The translations under genes and the position numbers were made by a program. DNA of 28,308 nucleotides from SFEL01 sp045592165. Its GTDB lineage: Bacteria > Bacillota > Clostridia > Christensenellales > CAG-138. Below the pieces are notes generated by a model. The model saw only the letters and a list, made by a program, of their open reading frames with translations. It did not search any database and had not been told where the DNA came from. Below are positions 1 to 7,207 of this stretch, one piece after another. Location of the stretch: assembly GCA_045592165.1 (NCBI GenBank), contig JAZNUG010000147.1, positions 1-28,308 of the forward strand, given 5' to 3'. The stretch's first letter is position 1, and each line of letters begins with the position of its first letter.

Positions 1-498
1 TGGCTGATGGTGCTGATGGTATCCGCCATGGTCAGCGGCGCCCTCATGACCCACTTTGAGGGAGCAATATCCGCCCTGCCCCTGCTTGTGTCCTTCATTC
101 CCATGCTGATGGGTACCGGCGGCAACAGCGGCTCCCAGAGCTCCACCACCATCATCCGCAGCATGTCCCTTGATGAAATAGAGCTTTCGGATTTCTTCCG
201 GGTATGGTGGAAGGAAGTCCGCATCGCCCTCCTTTGCGGCGCGGCCCTTGCAGCGGTAAACTTCGCCCGCATATACTTCCAGTATCACGACGGCGTCATC
301 GCCATGACCGTCAGCCTTACCCTTGTGGTTACGGTGGTCATTGCAAAGTCCCTGGGCTGCATACTGCCCATGCTTGCAAAGCGGCTCAGGCTGGACCCTG
401 CCCTCATGGCCTCTCCCATGCTCACAACAATTACCGACGCCGCATCCATACTGGTGTTCTTCATGTTTGTAATGGCATTCCTTGGGGATAAGCTGTAA
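1..498 (+). CDS. mgtE: Magnesium transporter MgtE, C-terminal membrane domain (5'-partial)
   Basis: The reading frame is open from the first base, so the start lies upstream of the window; about 165 residues are present. They match the C-terminal membrane domain of MgtE/SLC41 Mg2+ channels: several hydrophobic helices and the family hallmark GGNSGSQSSTTIIR followed by an acidic segment (SLDEIELSDF), then two more helices and a conserved-looking 'DPALMASPMLTTITDA' stretch. MgtE proteins import Mg2+ across the cytoplasmic membrane and are gated by cytosolic N-domain and CBS domains, which would lie outside this window. The next gene starts 10 bases after the stop, so the two are probably cotranscribed. 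The family assignment is strong; whether the missing N-terminal part is complete cannot be seen. Confidence 0.93.
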   Translation, partial: WLMVLMVSAMVSGALMTHFEGAISALPLLVSFIPMLMGTGGNSGSQSSTTIIRSMSLDEIELSDFFRVWWKEVRIALLCGAALAAVNFARIYFQYHDGVIAMTVSLTLVVTVVIAKSLGCILPMLAKRLRLDPALMASPMLTTITDAASILVFFMFVMAFLGDKL

Positions 499-508
499 AG
501 GAGTAACC

Positions 509-1000
509 ATGAGGACTGAAATACAGTCTGTGTTGGATTATCTGAATAGTTTGGGAATAGAGTACGGCTTTGCCCGGCATCCTGCTATACATACCATTGC
601 TGAGATGATACAGCTGGGTCTTGATAAGGGGGATGAAATAGCCAAGAATCTTTTCCTTCGTGATGCAAAAAAGAAAAACTATTTCCTGGTTACTTTGGAC
701 CAGAACAAGACAGCAAATCTGAAGGAGCTTTCCGATATGTTCGGAGTAAAGGGACTTACTTTTGCTTCGGAAGCCGATCTTATGAAGCACCTCTCTCTTG
801 AGCGGGGTGCCGTAACGCCCCTGGGTGTACTTAATGATGAGGATTTGGCAGTCACCGTGGTGCTGGATGAGACGGTGCTGAGATATGAAAGCATCGGTGT
901 GCACCCAAATGTAAATACGGCATCCGTGTGGCTGAAGCCGGAGGACCTTGTGCGGGCAATAGAAAATCACGGGAATAAGCTGATAATAATGGAACTGTAA
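509..1000 (+). CDS. proX: YbaK/ProX-family Ala-tRNA(Pro) deacylase
   Basis: This 163-residue protein is a stand-alone trans-editing domain of the YbaK/prolyl-tRNA synthetase-associated family. It has the ProX-type features: an N-terminal helix (TEIQSVLDYL), the segment AKNLFLRD with the likely catalytic Lys46, GAVTPLG at 100-106, and HPNVNTASVWL at 132-142. Known relatives hydrolyse Ala-tRNA(Pro), mischarged by ProRS, in the cytosol. I chose the ATG at 509 because AAAGGAG lies 6-12 bases upstream; a longer in-frame start at 482 would overlap mgtE and lacks a ribosome site. It follows mgtE by 10 bases and is closed by a strong terminator at 1009-1033. A Cys-tRNA(Pro) specificity (YbaK proper) is possible but the motifs favour ProX. 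Confidence 0.9.
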   Translation: MRTEIQSVLDYLNSLGIEYGFARHPAIHTIAEMIQLGLDKGDEIAKNLFLRDAKKKNYFLVTLDQNKTANLKELSDMFGVKGLTFASEADLMKHLSLERGAVTPLGVLNDEDLAVTVVLDETVLRYESIGVHPNVNTASVWLKPEDLVRAIENHGNKLIIMEL

Positions 1001-1008
1001 CAGAGAGA

Positions 1009-1033
1009 GCCGCCCTTAGGGGGCGGCCTTTTT
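1009..1033 (+). terminator. Intrinsic terminator of mgtE-proX
   Basis: A 7-bp stem GCCGCCC/GGGCGGC (1009-1015 with 1021-1027) with a short loop is followed by a run of five T at 1029-1033. It starts 8 bases after the proX stop codon. Confidence 0.85.
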
Positions 1034-1068
1034 GCGCGTAGGGATGGGCAGCAAAAAACAACAAACTC

Positions 1069-1092
1069 GGCCCGCAGATTCTTCTGCGGGCC
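1069..1092 (-). terminator. Terminator of the phage-type regulator gene (possibly bidirectional)
   Basis: A perfect 10-bp stem GGCCCGCAGA/TCTGCGGGCC with a 4-base loop lies just downstream of the minus-strand stop at 1105. Read on the minus strand the stem is followed by a T-rich stretch (GTTTGTTGTTTTTTG). On the plus strand a weaker T-rich stretch follows, so it may also back up the proX terminator. Confidence 0.75.
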
Positions 1093-1104
1093 TTTGGCTT
1101 TATT

Positions 1105-1632
1105 CTATATGCAATCCACCCCATACAGCCTCAGCGCAAGCCGCTTTACAAGGCGGTTGCGGTTGCGGCGGACGGTGGCAGGATCGCAGCGCAGGCGGGT
1201 GGCTGCATCTGCGTCCTTTATGCCGCTGAAGTACTTCAGCTCAATGGTGAGATAATAGGGATCCTCCGCTACGGAGTGGAGGGCGTTCTGCAGCTTGCGC
1301 ACCTCCCGTTCGTCTGCGGCAAGGCGGGCGCGAAGCTCCGCCATCTGGGCGGAATGAACTTCCTCGGGGGTCAGCCGCATGCCGGGGCGGATAAGCCGCA
1401 CAAGGGAGGAGGAATGGTGCCTGAGGGCCTCCACCCCAAGGGTTTCCAGCTCGGTCAGCTCCTCCCGGTTGTCTTCGATGCGCTCTCTCAGTATGGGAAG
1501 GGCATACAGCCGCCTTTCGGTGGCGGCGTAGGCAGCCTGCGCCGCATTGCGGGTGATGGGGCTGTCACCGTAATATTGGCTCAGGGCAAATTCAGATACC
1601 ATGTGGTTTTCAGTATTGTTGATGTTATTCAT
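1105..1632 (-). CDS. ArpU/sigma-70-like phage late transcriptional regulator
   Basis: A 175-residue protein with a helical, charged central region (about 40-120, likely coiled coil) and a C-terminal helix-turn-helix (about 127-170). The C-terminus reads DPYYLTIELKYF, then a short turn, then CDPATVRRNRNRLVKRLA. This layout matches ArpU/RinA-like and sigma-region-4-like regulators that phages of Gram-positive bacteria encode just before the terminase genes, where they switch on late transcription. The start at 1632 is chosen for AAGGAGG 12-18 bases upstream; the frame could extend to 1788 but that part lacks a ribosome site and crosses the promoter. It is transcribed away from the terminase gene, from a promoter followed by a LexA box. 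The family call is confident at fold level; DNA target and activity are inferred. Confidence 0.75.
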   Translation of the reverse strand: MNNINNTENHMVSEFALSQYYGDSPITRNAAQAAYAATERRLYALPILRERIEDNREELTELETLGVEALRHHSSSLVRLIRPGMRLTPEEVHSAQMAELRARLAADEREVRKLQNALHSVAEDPYYLTIELKYFSGIKDADAATRLRCDPATVRRNRNRLVKRLALRLYGVDCI

Positions 1633-1665
1633 AGGATTGCTTTTCCTCCTTGATTCGAATAAAAT

Positions 1666-1679
1666 AGAACAAATGTTCG
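1666..1679. promoter_or_regulatory. LexA (DinR-type) SOS box
   Basis: The sequence AGAACAAATGTTCG has perfect GAAC-N4-GTTC half sites and matches the Gram-positive LexA consensus CGAACnnnnGTTCG at all but the outermost base. It lies 34 bases upstream of the regulator start codon and just downstream of the predicted minus-strand promoter, a position where LexA binding would block transcription. This implies induction of the phage-type regulator by DNA damage. Confidence 0.75.
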
Positions 1680-1692
1680 ACGGCGCATATAA

Positions 1693-1721
1693 ATGATACA
1701 TTTTTTGCATAGTAGGGTCAA
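1693..1721 (-). promoter_or_regulatory. Promoter of the ArpU-like regulator
   Basis: On the minus strand TTGACC (1721-1716), a 17-base spacer and TATCAT (1698-1693) form a good sigma-A type promoter. The expected start near 1686 places the LexA box at about +7 to +20. Confidence 0.65.
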
Positions 1722-1808
1722 CATCTAAAAACGTCGAGTGTACCGAAAACGGTACTTGCCGCGATTTGCCTGCACAGGGTGCACACAAAAGGCGCAGAAA
1801 AGCTGTCC

Positions 1809-1837
1809 TTGAATAAGAATGGGCATAAGATTATAAT
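1809..1837 (+). promoter_or_regulatory. Promoter upstream of the terminase gene
   Basis: TTGAAT (1809-1814), a 17-base spacer and a perfect TATAAT (1832-1837) form a near-consensus sigma-A promoter pointing at terL. Transcription should begin near 1844, immediately before the terminator-like hairpin at 1847-1884. Confidence 0.75.
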
Positions 1838-1846
1838 TTTTACAGT

Positions 1847-1884
1847 GAGAAACTGACGGCGAGGCTGTCGGCTTCTCTTTTTTT
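1847..1884 (+). terminator. Leader terminator/attenuator between promoter and terL
   Basis: GAGAA-A-CTGAC pairs with GTCGG-C-TTCTC (one A/C mismatch, one T/G wobble) across a 9-base loop and is followed by seven T. It falls within the first ~40 bases of the predicted transcript and before the terL start at 1905, so most transcripts should stop here unless antitermination occurs. Confidence 0.65.
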
Positions 1885-1904
1885 ATATTCGGGAAAGGAG
1901 GAAT

Positions 1905-3257
1905 GTGTACAATTTGATACTTCGTTTGAAGGGCCTGCCAAATCCCCGGCAGGCCGAATTTTTTTGCTCTTCTGCCCGACATACGGCATACGGCGGCGCA
2001 AGGGGTGGGGGCAAAAGCTGGGCAATGCGGCGCAAGCTGGTGCTGCTTTGCCTTGCATATCCGGGGCTGAATGTATTGCTGCTGAGGCGCACGCTGCCGG
2101 AGCTGAGGGAAAACCATGTGATTCCCTTATTGAAGGAGCTGAAGGATGCGGCGGTCTACAACGCCGCAGAGCGGGTGTTCCGCTTCCCCAACGGCAGCCG
2201 CATACGCCTTGGATACTGCGACAGTGCCAATGACGTGTATCAGTATCAGGGGCAGGAATACGAGGTGATAGGGCTGGAGGAGGCCACCCACTTTACAGAG
2301 GAACAGATGCAGTTTCTCACCACCTGCAACCGCACCACCAGGCGGGATTTTTCACCCAGGATGTATTACACCTGCAATCCCGGCGGCGTGGGGCACGGCT
2401 GGGTCAAGCGGCTGTTCATCGACAGGCAGTACAGGGCGGGGGAGCGGCCGGAGGATTACGTATTTATTCCTGCAAGGGTGTATGACAATCCTGCTCTTAT
2501 CACTGCGGACCCGGAATATCTCCGTCAGCTGCAGAATCTTCCCGAGGAGCTGCGGCGGGCATATCTGGACGGGGACTGGGATGTGCTGGCGGGGCAGTTC
2601 TTCCGGGAATTTTCCAGGGAGCGGCATGTGGTGCAGCCTTTTGATATTCCCGGGTGGTGGCGGCGCTTCCGTTCCATAGACTGGGGATACAACGATCCCT
2701 GTGCGGTGCTGTGGCATGCGGCGGACGGGGAGGGCAGGGTGTACACATACCGTGAGCTGTATCTGCGCTATACCCGGGCGGATCAGGTGGCGGAAAAGAT
2801 ACGGCAGCTGTCTGAGGGTGAGGATATCGCCTATACCGTGGCCTCTCCGGATATGTGGCAGAAGCGGGGCGCTGTGCTGAAAAGCTGCGGCGGCTTTGAG
2901 GGGGAAAGCATAGCGGAGCTGTTTGCCCTGTCCGGCGTGCCGCTGACCCCTGCGGATAATTCCCGCATTGCAGGCTGGCAGCGGGTGCGAAGCTATCTTG
3001 CGGATGCCCCGGACGGCGTGCCCCGCCTGCAGATATTCAGCTGCTGCGAAAATCTCATCCGAACATTGCCAGCCCTTGTGTTTGACAGCAGAAACCGGGA
3101 GGATGCGGCGGACGGGGAGGATCACGCTCCCGAGTCATTGCGCTACGGACTTATGTCCCGCCCCGCCCCCGGCACAGAGGTCAAGGCAAGGGCAGAGAAA
3201 CCCTATGATCCCCTCAGTCTGGAGGAGGTGAAGGATAACGGGTTTTTGTCCAAGTAA
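1905..3257 (+). CDS. terL: Phage terminase large subunit
   Basis: A 450-residue protein with the full two-domain terminase layout. The ATPase part has Walker A GGARGGGKS (30-38), Walker B VIGLEEA (121-127) and a coupling motif TCNPGG (156-161). The nuclease part has the RNase H-like acidic positions: D259 in SIDWGYNDP, D316 in ASPDMW, and EDHAPESLRY (405-414), equivalent to the usual DHAxDALRY. In phages this motor pumps DNA through the portal into the capsid and cuts it. No key residue is lost. The start is uncertain: GTG at 1905 lies only 3 bases after AAAGGAGG, and TTG at 1914 is 12 bases away. A portal gene follows after a 340-base repeat-filled gap. The small subunit is not adjacent, and no capsid genes are present. 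Confidence 0.93.
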   Translation: MYNLILRLKGLPNPRQAEFFCSSARHTAYGGARGGGKSWAMRRKLVLLCLAYPGLNVLLLRRTLPELRENHVIPLLKELKDAAVYNAAERVFRFPNGSRIRLGYCDSANDVYQYQGQEYEVIGLEEATHFTEEQMQFLTTCNRTTRRDFSPRMYYTCNPGGVGHGWVKRLFIDRQYRAGERPEDYVFIPARVYDNPALITADPEYLRQLQNLPEELRRAYLDGDWDVLAGQFFREFSRERHVVQPFDIPGWWRRFRSIDWGYNDPCAVLWHAADGEGRVYTYRELYLRYTRADQVAEKIRQLSEGEDIAYTVASPDMWQKRGAVLKSCGGFEGESIAELFALSGVPLTPADNSRIAGWQRVRSYLADAPDGVPRLQIFSCCENLIRTLPALVFDSRNREDAADGEDHAPESLRYGLMSRPAPGTEVKARAEKPYDPLSLEEVKDNGFLSK

Positions 3258-3363
3258 AAGGTAAAAGTGAACAGTGAATAAGTGACGTGGCTTTTCCCTT
3301 GAGGGAAAGCTGAAGGGAAGCATGGGGGGCAAAAAATAGCTCTGCCTCCTTGCTCTTTTAAGG

Positions 3364-3406
3364 GGAACGGATTGCCGCGCCAGTTTGCGAACTGGCTCGC
3401 AATGAC
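3364..3406. repeat. CATTGCGAG-type palindromic repeat, copy 1
   Basis: Outer arms GGATTGCC and GGCTCGCAATGAC flank a variable inner stem (GCCAGTT/AACTGGC with TGCG loop). The same outer arms recur at 9672-9713 and, inverted, at 19095-19134 and 26530-26568. Confidence 0.8.
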
Positions 3407-3520
3407 AGCACAGGAGCATCGTCAGGACACCGGGATTCTTTTCCGAAAGGCTATATCTTTTCCCCGCACAAATAAGCGAAACAGGTTATACCTCTCCATT
3501 TGGCTTTTCTTTTTCTTTTG

Positions 3521-3565
3521 CTTCTTTTCTCTTTTCTTTTCTCCTGAAAAGAAAAAGAAAAGAAG
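3521..3565. repeat. Polypyrimidine/polypurine hairpin repeat, copy 1
   Basis: CTTCTTTTC-rich arm, a TCCT turn and a GAAAAG-rich arm form a ~20-bp imperfect stem made almost only of T/C on one strand and A/G on the other. Related hairpins lie at 9603-9644, 9834-9880 and 26389-26435. Confidence 0.75.
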
Positions 3566-3597
3566 ATATAAAAACTCTATCCCAACAGGAGGACAAA

Positions 3598-5211
3598 ATG
3601 GATACCAATTTGCAGAGCATCTATACACTTTTTGACGAGTACCGCAATGCCTACGGCCCTGAGTGGCAGCGGCTGGAGCGGTGCGAAAGGATATACCGGG
3701 GCGACCACTGGCACGATGTGCCGGAAACCGATGCGGGGGAGCCCCGCCCCGTCACCCCGGTGATACAGTCCACCATTGAAAACGTCAGGGCAGACCTGAT
3801 GGATCAGTACCCCCAGGCGGTGATAACCGCGGACAGGCCGGAGCACGCTGAGGCGGCGGAGCTGCTTACCGCCGTGATCGGGGAAAACCATACCCGCATG
3901 GGCTATGCGAAAGAGTATGCAAAGCTGACCCACGATTTGCTGGTGGGGGGCTACATGGTGCAGGAAGCAGGCTTTGACCCCGGCCTGAACTCCGGCATGG
4001 GCGGCGCATTCCTCAGGCATGTTGATCCCCGCAGTATAATGTTTGACCCCCTCTGCGCGGATATCGGCGACAGCAGGGCGGTGTTCAAGTTTGTGGCTCA
4101 TCCCAGGGAGTGGTTCAGGCAGAGATATCCCGATAAGGAGCGGGATATGGATTCCGACAGCCTGCTGCTGAAGCCTGTGCGGGACAGCCTGCTTTCCGTA
4201 TCCGATGGGGACAGCATAATGCTCATCGAATGCTGGCAGAGGGAGTATGATCCCAAGACCGGCAGCTTTGCGGTGCATATGAAGAAAATGGCCGGCGGCG
4301 TACTGCTGGAGGACAGCCGCATTGCAAAGCCCGAGGGCTGCTACCGCCACGGCGAGTATCCCTTTATTATCACTTCGCTGTATCCCAGAAGGGGCAGCTG
4401 CCTGGGCTTCGGCCTTGTGGATATGTTTGAAAATCAGCAGCTGTATTCCGACAAGCTGGATCAGATCGTGCTGAAGAACGCCCTTATGGCCAGCCATAAC
4501 AAGCTGCTGGTAACAGGCGCATCCGGCTTTGACCTGGACGACCTGAGGGATTGGTCCAAGGAAGTGCACAGGGGCGAAAACCTCAACGGTGTAACCTGGT
4601 TTTCAACTGCACCTCTGCCCGGCTATATCCTTGAGTATATCCGCTCCATGCGAAACGGCATCAAGGAGGAATCCGGCGCAAACGATTTCTCCCGGGGCAT
4701 GGCTTCAGGCGGCGTAACCGCTGCCTCCGCCATTGCGGCCCTGCAGGAGATGAGCAGCAAGCGCAGCCGTATGGCGGCCCGCTCCATACACGATGCCTTT
4801 GAGCAGGCGGTCCGTCAGGAAATCGAGATTGAGCGGGAGTTCTGCATATTCCCCCGCAGCGTAAGGACAAAAAAGGGCATAAGCACCTTTGTGGGCAAGA
4901 GCCTTAGCAAGCTCACCGACCTTGGCAACGAGCTGCCCCTTGAGTTTATTGTGTCTGTAAAGGTGCAGCGGGAGAACCGCTTCTCCGTGGCGGCCCACAA
5001 TGAGCTTATGCTGACCATGCTGAAGGCCGGCATGATCACCCCCGACGTGGCCCTTGAGATGATGAACTTTGACGGCAAGGAGCAGGTGCAGGGCCTTATG
5101 GCAAAAAAGCTGGAGGAGGCCAGGGCAGAGAAGGAAAAGGAGGAACAGCAGGAAAAATCCGCCCCCATTGCAGAGGAAACAGCGGCTAAAGATGCGGCAG
5201 CGGAGGCATAA
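3598..5211 (+). CDS. Phage portal protein
   Basis: A 537-residue protein resembling P22-type (Podoviridae-like) portal proteins. The N-terminal half has the family-like opening (RLERCERIYRGDHWHDV, then PVTPVIQSTIENVRADLMDQYP), a central IECWQREY segment and YPFIITSLYPRRGSCLGFGLVDM. A helical part with GANDFSRGM and GGVTAASAIAALQEMSSKRSR precedes a charged Glu/Lys/Ala-rich tail from about 495. In virions twelve portals form the ring at one capsid vertex on which TerL docks. The ATG at 3598 has CAGGAGGA 5 bases upstream. The gene has no frameshift or stop and follows terL; it is followed after 27 bases by a 49-residue ORF. Without capsid and scaffold genes a virion role is unlikely here. Confidence 0.88.
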   Translation: MDTNLQSIYTLFDEYRNAYGPEWQRLERCERIYRGDHWHDVPETDAGEPRPVTPVIQSTIENVRADLMDQYPQAVITADRPEHAEAAELLTAVIGENHTRMGYAKEYAKLTHDLLVGGYMVQEAGFDPGLNSGMGGAFLRHVDPRSIMFDPLCADIGDSRAVFKFVAHPREWFRQRYPDKERDMDSDSLLLKPVRDSLLSVSDGDSIMLIECWQREYDPKTGSFAVHMKKMAGGVLLEDSRIAKPEGCYRHGEYPFIITSLYPRRGSCLGFGLVDMFENQQLYSDKLDQIVLKNALMASHNKLLVTGASGFDLDDLRDWSKEVHRGENLNGVTWFSTAPLPGYILEYIRSMRNGIKEESGANDFSRGMASGGVTAASAIAALQEMSSKRSRMAARSIHDAFEQAVRQEIEIEREFCIFPRSVRTKKGISTFVGKSLSKLTDLGNELPLEFIVSVKVQRENRFSVAAHNELMLTMLKAGMITPDVALEMMNFDGKEQVQGLMAKKLEEARAEKEKEEQQEKSAPIAEETAAKDAAAEA

Positions 5212-5238
5212 TAAAGGCAAAAAAGGAGATGCTTTATT

Positions 5239-5388
5239 ATGACGGAAAAACGCAAGAACTTTGAGGAACTGGAGCACACCCTGAGGGGACAGAGGAGCAG
5301 GATACCCTCCGACGTGGAGGGCAGCTATACCGGCACGGCTCTTGACGAAGATGACCTTCAGCCTGTGCAGGATGCGGATGACCTGTAA
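5239..5388 (+). CDS. Small acidic protein following the portal gene
   Basis: A 49-residue ORF starting ATG at 5239 with AAAGGAG 10-16 bases upstream, 27 bases after the portal stop. The protein begins with a charged helix (MTEKRKNFEELEHTLRGQR) and ends in an acidic, disordered-looking tail (LDEDDLQPVQDADDL). I do not recognise the family. Spacing and ribosome site argue for a real gene cotranscribed with the portal. In phages this place often holds scaffold, head-tail connector or ejection genes, but nothing in the sequence shows such a role. Confidence 0.6.
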   Translation: MTEKRKNFEELEHTLRGQRSRIPSDVEGSYTGTALDEDDLQPVQDADDL

Positions 5389-5830
5389 AGCTGACGCTTT
5401 CGCAGAAATGGCGAGACCATTTCTGCGAGGGCGCGCAAGCGCCTTGCGCGTGCGCAATTATAACCGCTGCGGGGGAAGCTGATTTCCTCTCGCGGCTGCG
5501 GCCGCTCCCGGGCGGAAATCAGATAGCGGAAACCATCACCGAAAGGTGATGGTTCCGCATTTGGCGTGCATGTCGCCAAATGCGGATTGGAAGCCTTTTG
5601 GGGGTTCGCTGAAAATCTATTGGGCTTTCAGCGGTGGACACCGCTCCGCATAATAAAAAGAAGGTAATTGTACCGCAGTTTCATTGGTGCTCATTGCTTT
5701 TCCGCAGGAAAAGCTACCTTGAAAGGGCGGTGGGTGGGTTTAGATAATTATTCTATATCCTTTTACCAATATCACAGACTTTCTTTCGGCAGGATAGGTA
5801 TGGATAAGTCGCCTCAGCCGCCAAAGCAAC
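5389..5830. repeat. Mosaic block of tandem hairpins
   Basis: This gene-free block carries at least six hairpins in a row. They include CGCAGAAATGG/CCATTTCTGCG (5401-5427), CGCGCAAG/CTTGCGCG (5432-5450), TGATTTCC/GGAAATCA (5480-5521), GCGGAAACCATCACC/GGTGATGGTTCCGC with a GAAA loop (5526-5558), a perfect 13-bp stem TCCGCATTTGGCG/CGCCAAATGCGGA (5554-5586), and GCTGAAA/TTTCAGC (about 5609-5633). The last ~85 bases (5664-5748) resemble 15212-15300, and the first hairpin resembles the one at 14964-14990. It is best read as accreted dispersed repeats. A regulatory RNA is possible, because two stems share 5554-5558 and exclude each other. Confidence 0.6.
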
Positions 5831-5860
5831 AAAAAAGCCGCTCGCAGAGCGGCTTTTTTT
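5831..5860. terminator. Bidirectional terminator before the lipoprotein gene
   Basis: A 13-bp stem AAAAAAGCCGCTC/GAGCGGCTTTTTT with loop GCA, with T runs on both strands. It lies 11 bases past the minus-strand lipoprotein stop and ends the portal-side transcription as well. Confidence 0.85.
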
Positions 5861-5871
5861 GTATTTTGGTA

Positions 5872-7095
5872 TTACATTATTTCAAAGGCTTCCAGTATCC
5901 AGCCGCTGCCGGTGTTCCTTACCACTGCGGAAACAGAGGCCGCAGGGGCGGCGGAGCTGCTGCCGGGGGCGCCGCTCATCAGCTGGCCGGAAAGGGTGAC
6001 GGTTTCGCCGTCGGCCTGGGCGTCATCCCACTGTACGCCGTAGAAGGGGAGATTGCTTTCGGCGGCGGTGATTTCGCCCTCGGGGGTGATGTCTGCGCCG
6101 AAGATGGCCTTGTATGCCTCGGCATATGCTGCGGCATAGTCTGCGGCGTTTTCATGGACGGTGCCCTGAGCGCGGAAGTACCGGTGGATTATTGCGGCGG
6201 CAAGCTCTCCTTCAGGTGCGCCTGCAAAGCCGGTGAAATCGGGGCCGCAGGCGGCTGCAGCCGCAGAGAGGACGGGCAGCAATGCGGAGTAATCTTCCTC
6301 GTTCATCACGTCGCCCACAAAGTCGGGATACAGCGCCCTGTGGGGGAAGCTGATCTCCACTATGCCCTTTTCCTCGGAGGCAATGCTGCCTGCGGGGAGA
6401 TAGAGGGTGTAGCCTTCGTCTGCAATGGTAAAGCCATTGTAAAGGTCAAGGGCGGAAAGTATGGTATCGGGGGTCAGATCGCCGTAGTAGCTGTCCGGCT
6501 CGTAGGCGATAACGTTGAGCACCTGCTGAACTGCCAGATCCTCGGGAGAATACCTGCCGGATACACCTGCAAGGCAGCATTCCGCGCCGTCCGGGCCGAT
6601 AACGATAACGTGGCGGTCAAATTCCGCCTCCTCATCTGAGCCGAAGGAATGTTCCTCGGTGAAGATGATGTTGGTATAGGTGCCGGCAGGCAGCTCTGCC
6701 TTTCGTGCCTCGAATGTCACTCTGGTGTAGGGCAGGGAATCCACCGGATCCGCATAGGGCAGGCGCTCTGTGGTTACTCTGGTGTAAAGCTCATCAAGGT
6801 AAAGATCCACCGCTTCCTTTGCGGACTGATTTTCAAACCGGGGAGCCTGATAGCTGAGCCGATAAACCGCTTCCTCCTCCGGCACATCCCTGGGCAGGGT
6901 CATATCCTCGGAAAGAATCGCATAGCCGTCGGCGGTCTGGGTTATCTGGGCCTGGGGCTGCTCCGGCGCGGGGGTTTCCGCAGGGACGGTCACGTCAATG
7001 ACCGGCTGGGGCTGCTCTGCAGGCCGGGCGCAGCCTGCCGTAACCAGCGCAAGGGCCATGGCAAGGGCGGTTATTTTAAAGACGGATTTTTTCAT
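5872..7095 (-). CDS. Putative lipoprotein with DUF3298/RsiV-like domain
   Basis: A 407-residue secreted lipoprotein. The signal peptide has lysines, a hydrophobic run and lipobox VTAGC with Cys22. A Pro/Glu-rich linker follows to about residue 50. Residues ~75-265 resemble DUF3298/DUF4163 extracellular domains of RsiV type: a YRLSYQAPRFEN-like opening, a GTYTNIIFTEEHSFG segment, and LYNGFTIADEGYTLYLPAG before a closing EISFP. The remaining ~140 residues are helical then beta-rich and I do not recognise them. It probably sits on the outer face of the membrane, perhaps binding a ligand; its job is unknown. The start at 7095 has AAAGGAGG 9 bases upstream. It is a single-gene unit placed between phage-type genes on the other strand and looks like a host gene. 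Confidence 0.72.
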   Translation of the reverse strand: MKKSVFKITALAMALALVTAGCARPAEQPQPVIDVTVPAETPAPEQPQAQITQTADGYAILSEDMTLPRDVPEEEAVYRLSYQAPRFENQSAKEAVDLYLDELYTRVTTERLPYADPVDSLPYTRVTFEARKAELPAGTYTNIIFTEEHSFGSDEEAEFDRHVIVIGPDGAECCLAGVSGRYSPEDLAVQQVLNVIAYEPDSYYGDLTPDTILSALDLYNGFTIADEGYTLYLPAGSIASEEKGIVEISFPHRALYPDFVGDVMNEEDYSALLPVLSAAAAACGPDFTGFAGAPEGELAAAIIHRYFRAQGTVHENAADYAAAYAEAYKAIFGADITPEGEITAAESNLPFYGVQWDDAQADGETVTLSGQLMSGAPGSSSAAPAASVSAVVRNTGSGWILEAFEIM

Positions 7096-7207
7096 GCAGC
7101 TGCCTCCTTTGAGGGGTTCGTATATATAAAGGATATCACATAACACCGGCTCCCCTCAACTTATGGGGGGAAAATTAACACAATCATCAAAAAGGAGACA
7201 ATATTTT

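Larger units (their letters stand above)
3258..3597. other. Repeat-filled gap between terL and portal
   Basis: No plausible gene is visible in these 340 bases. They hold an imperfect hairpin (GCTTTTCCC/GGGAAAGC near 3291-3311), one copy of the CATTGCGAG-type repeat (3364-3406), and a polypyrimidine/polypurine hairpin (3521-3565). The portal ribosome site CAGGAGGA sits at 3586-3593. In phages terL and portal are usually nearly contiguous, so this gap looks like later insertion of dispersed repeats. Confidence 0.7.

Noticed and set aside
1903..1917. A four-codon ORF (ATG TGT ACA ATT TGA) overlapping the terL start
   Set aside because: Too short to support, and the ATG is one base from the ribosome site; it more likely reflects chance overlap at an awkward start region.
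5668..6639. Plus-strand open frame of 323 codons opposite the DUF3298-like lipoprotein gene
   Set aside because: It crosses a repeat block and a terminator, and its protein is Gly/Cys-rich with no ribosome site. The minus-strand frame has a signal peptide, lipobox and ribosome site.
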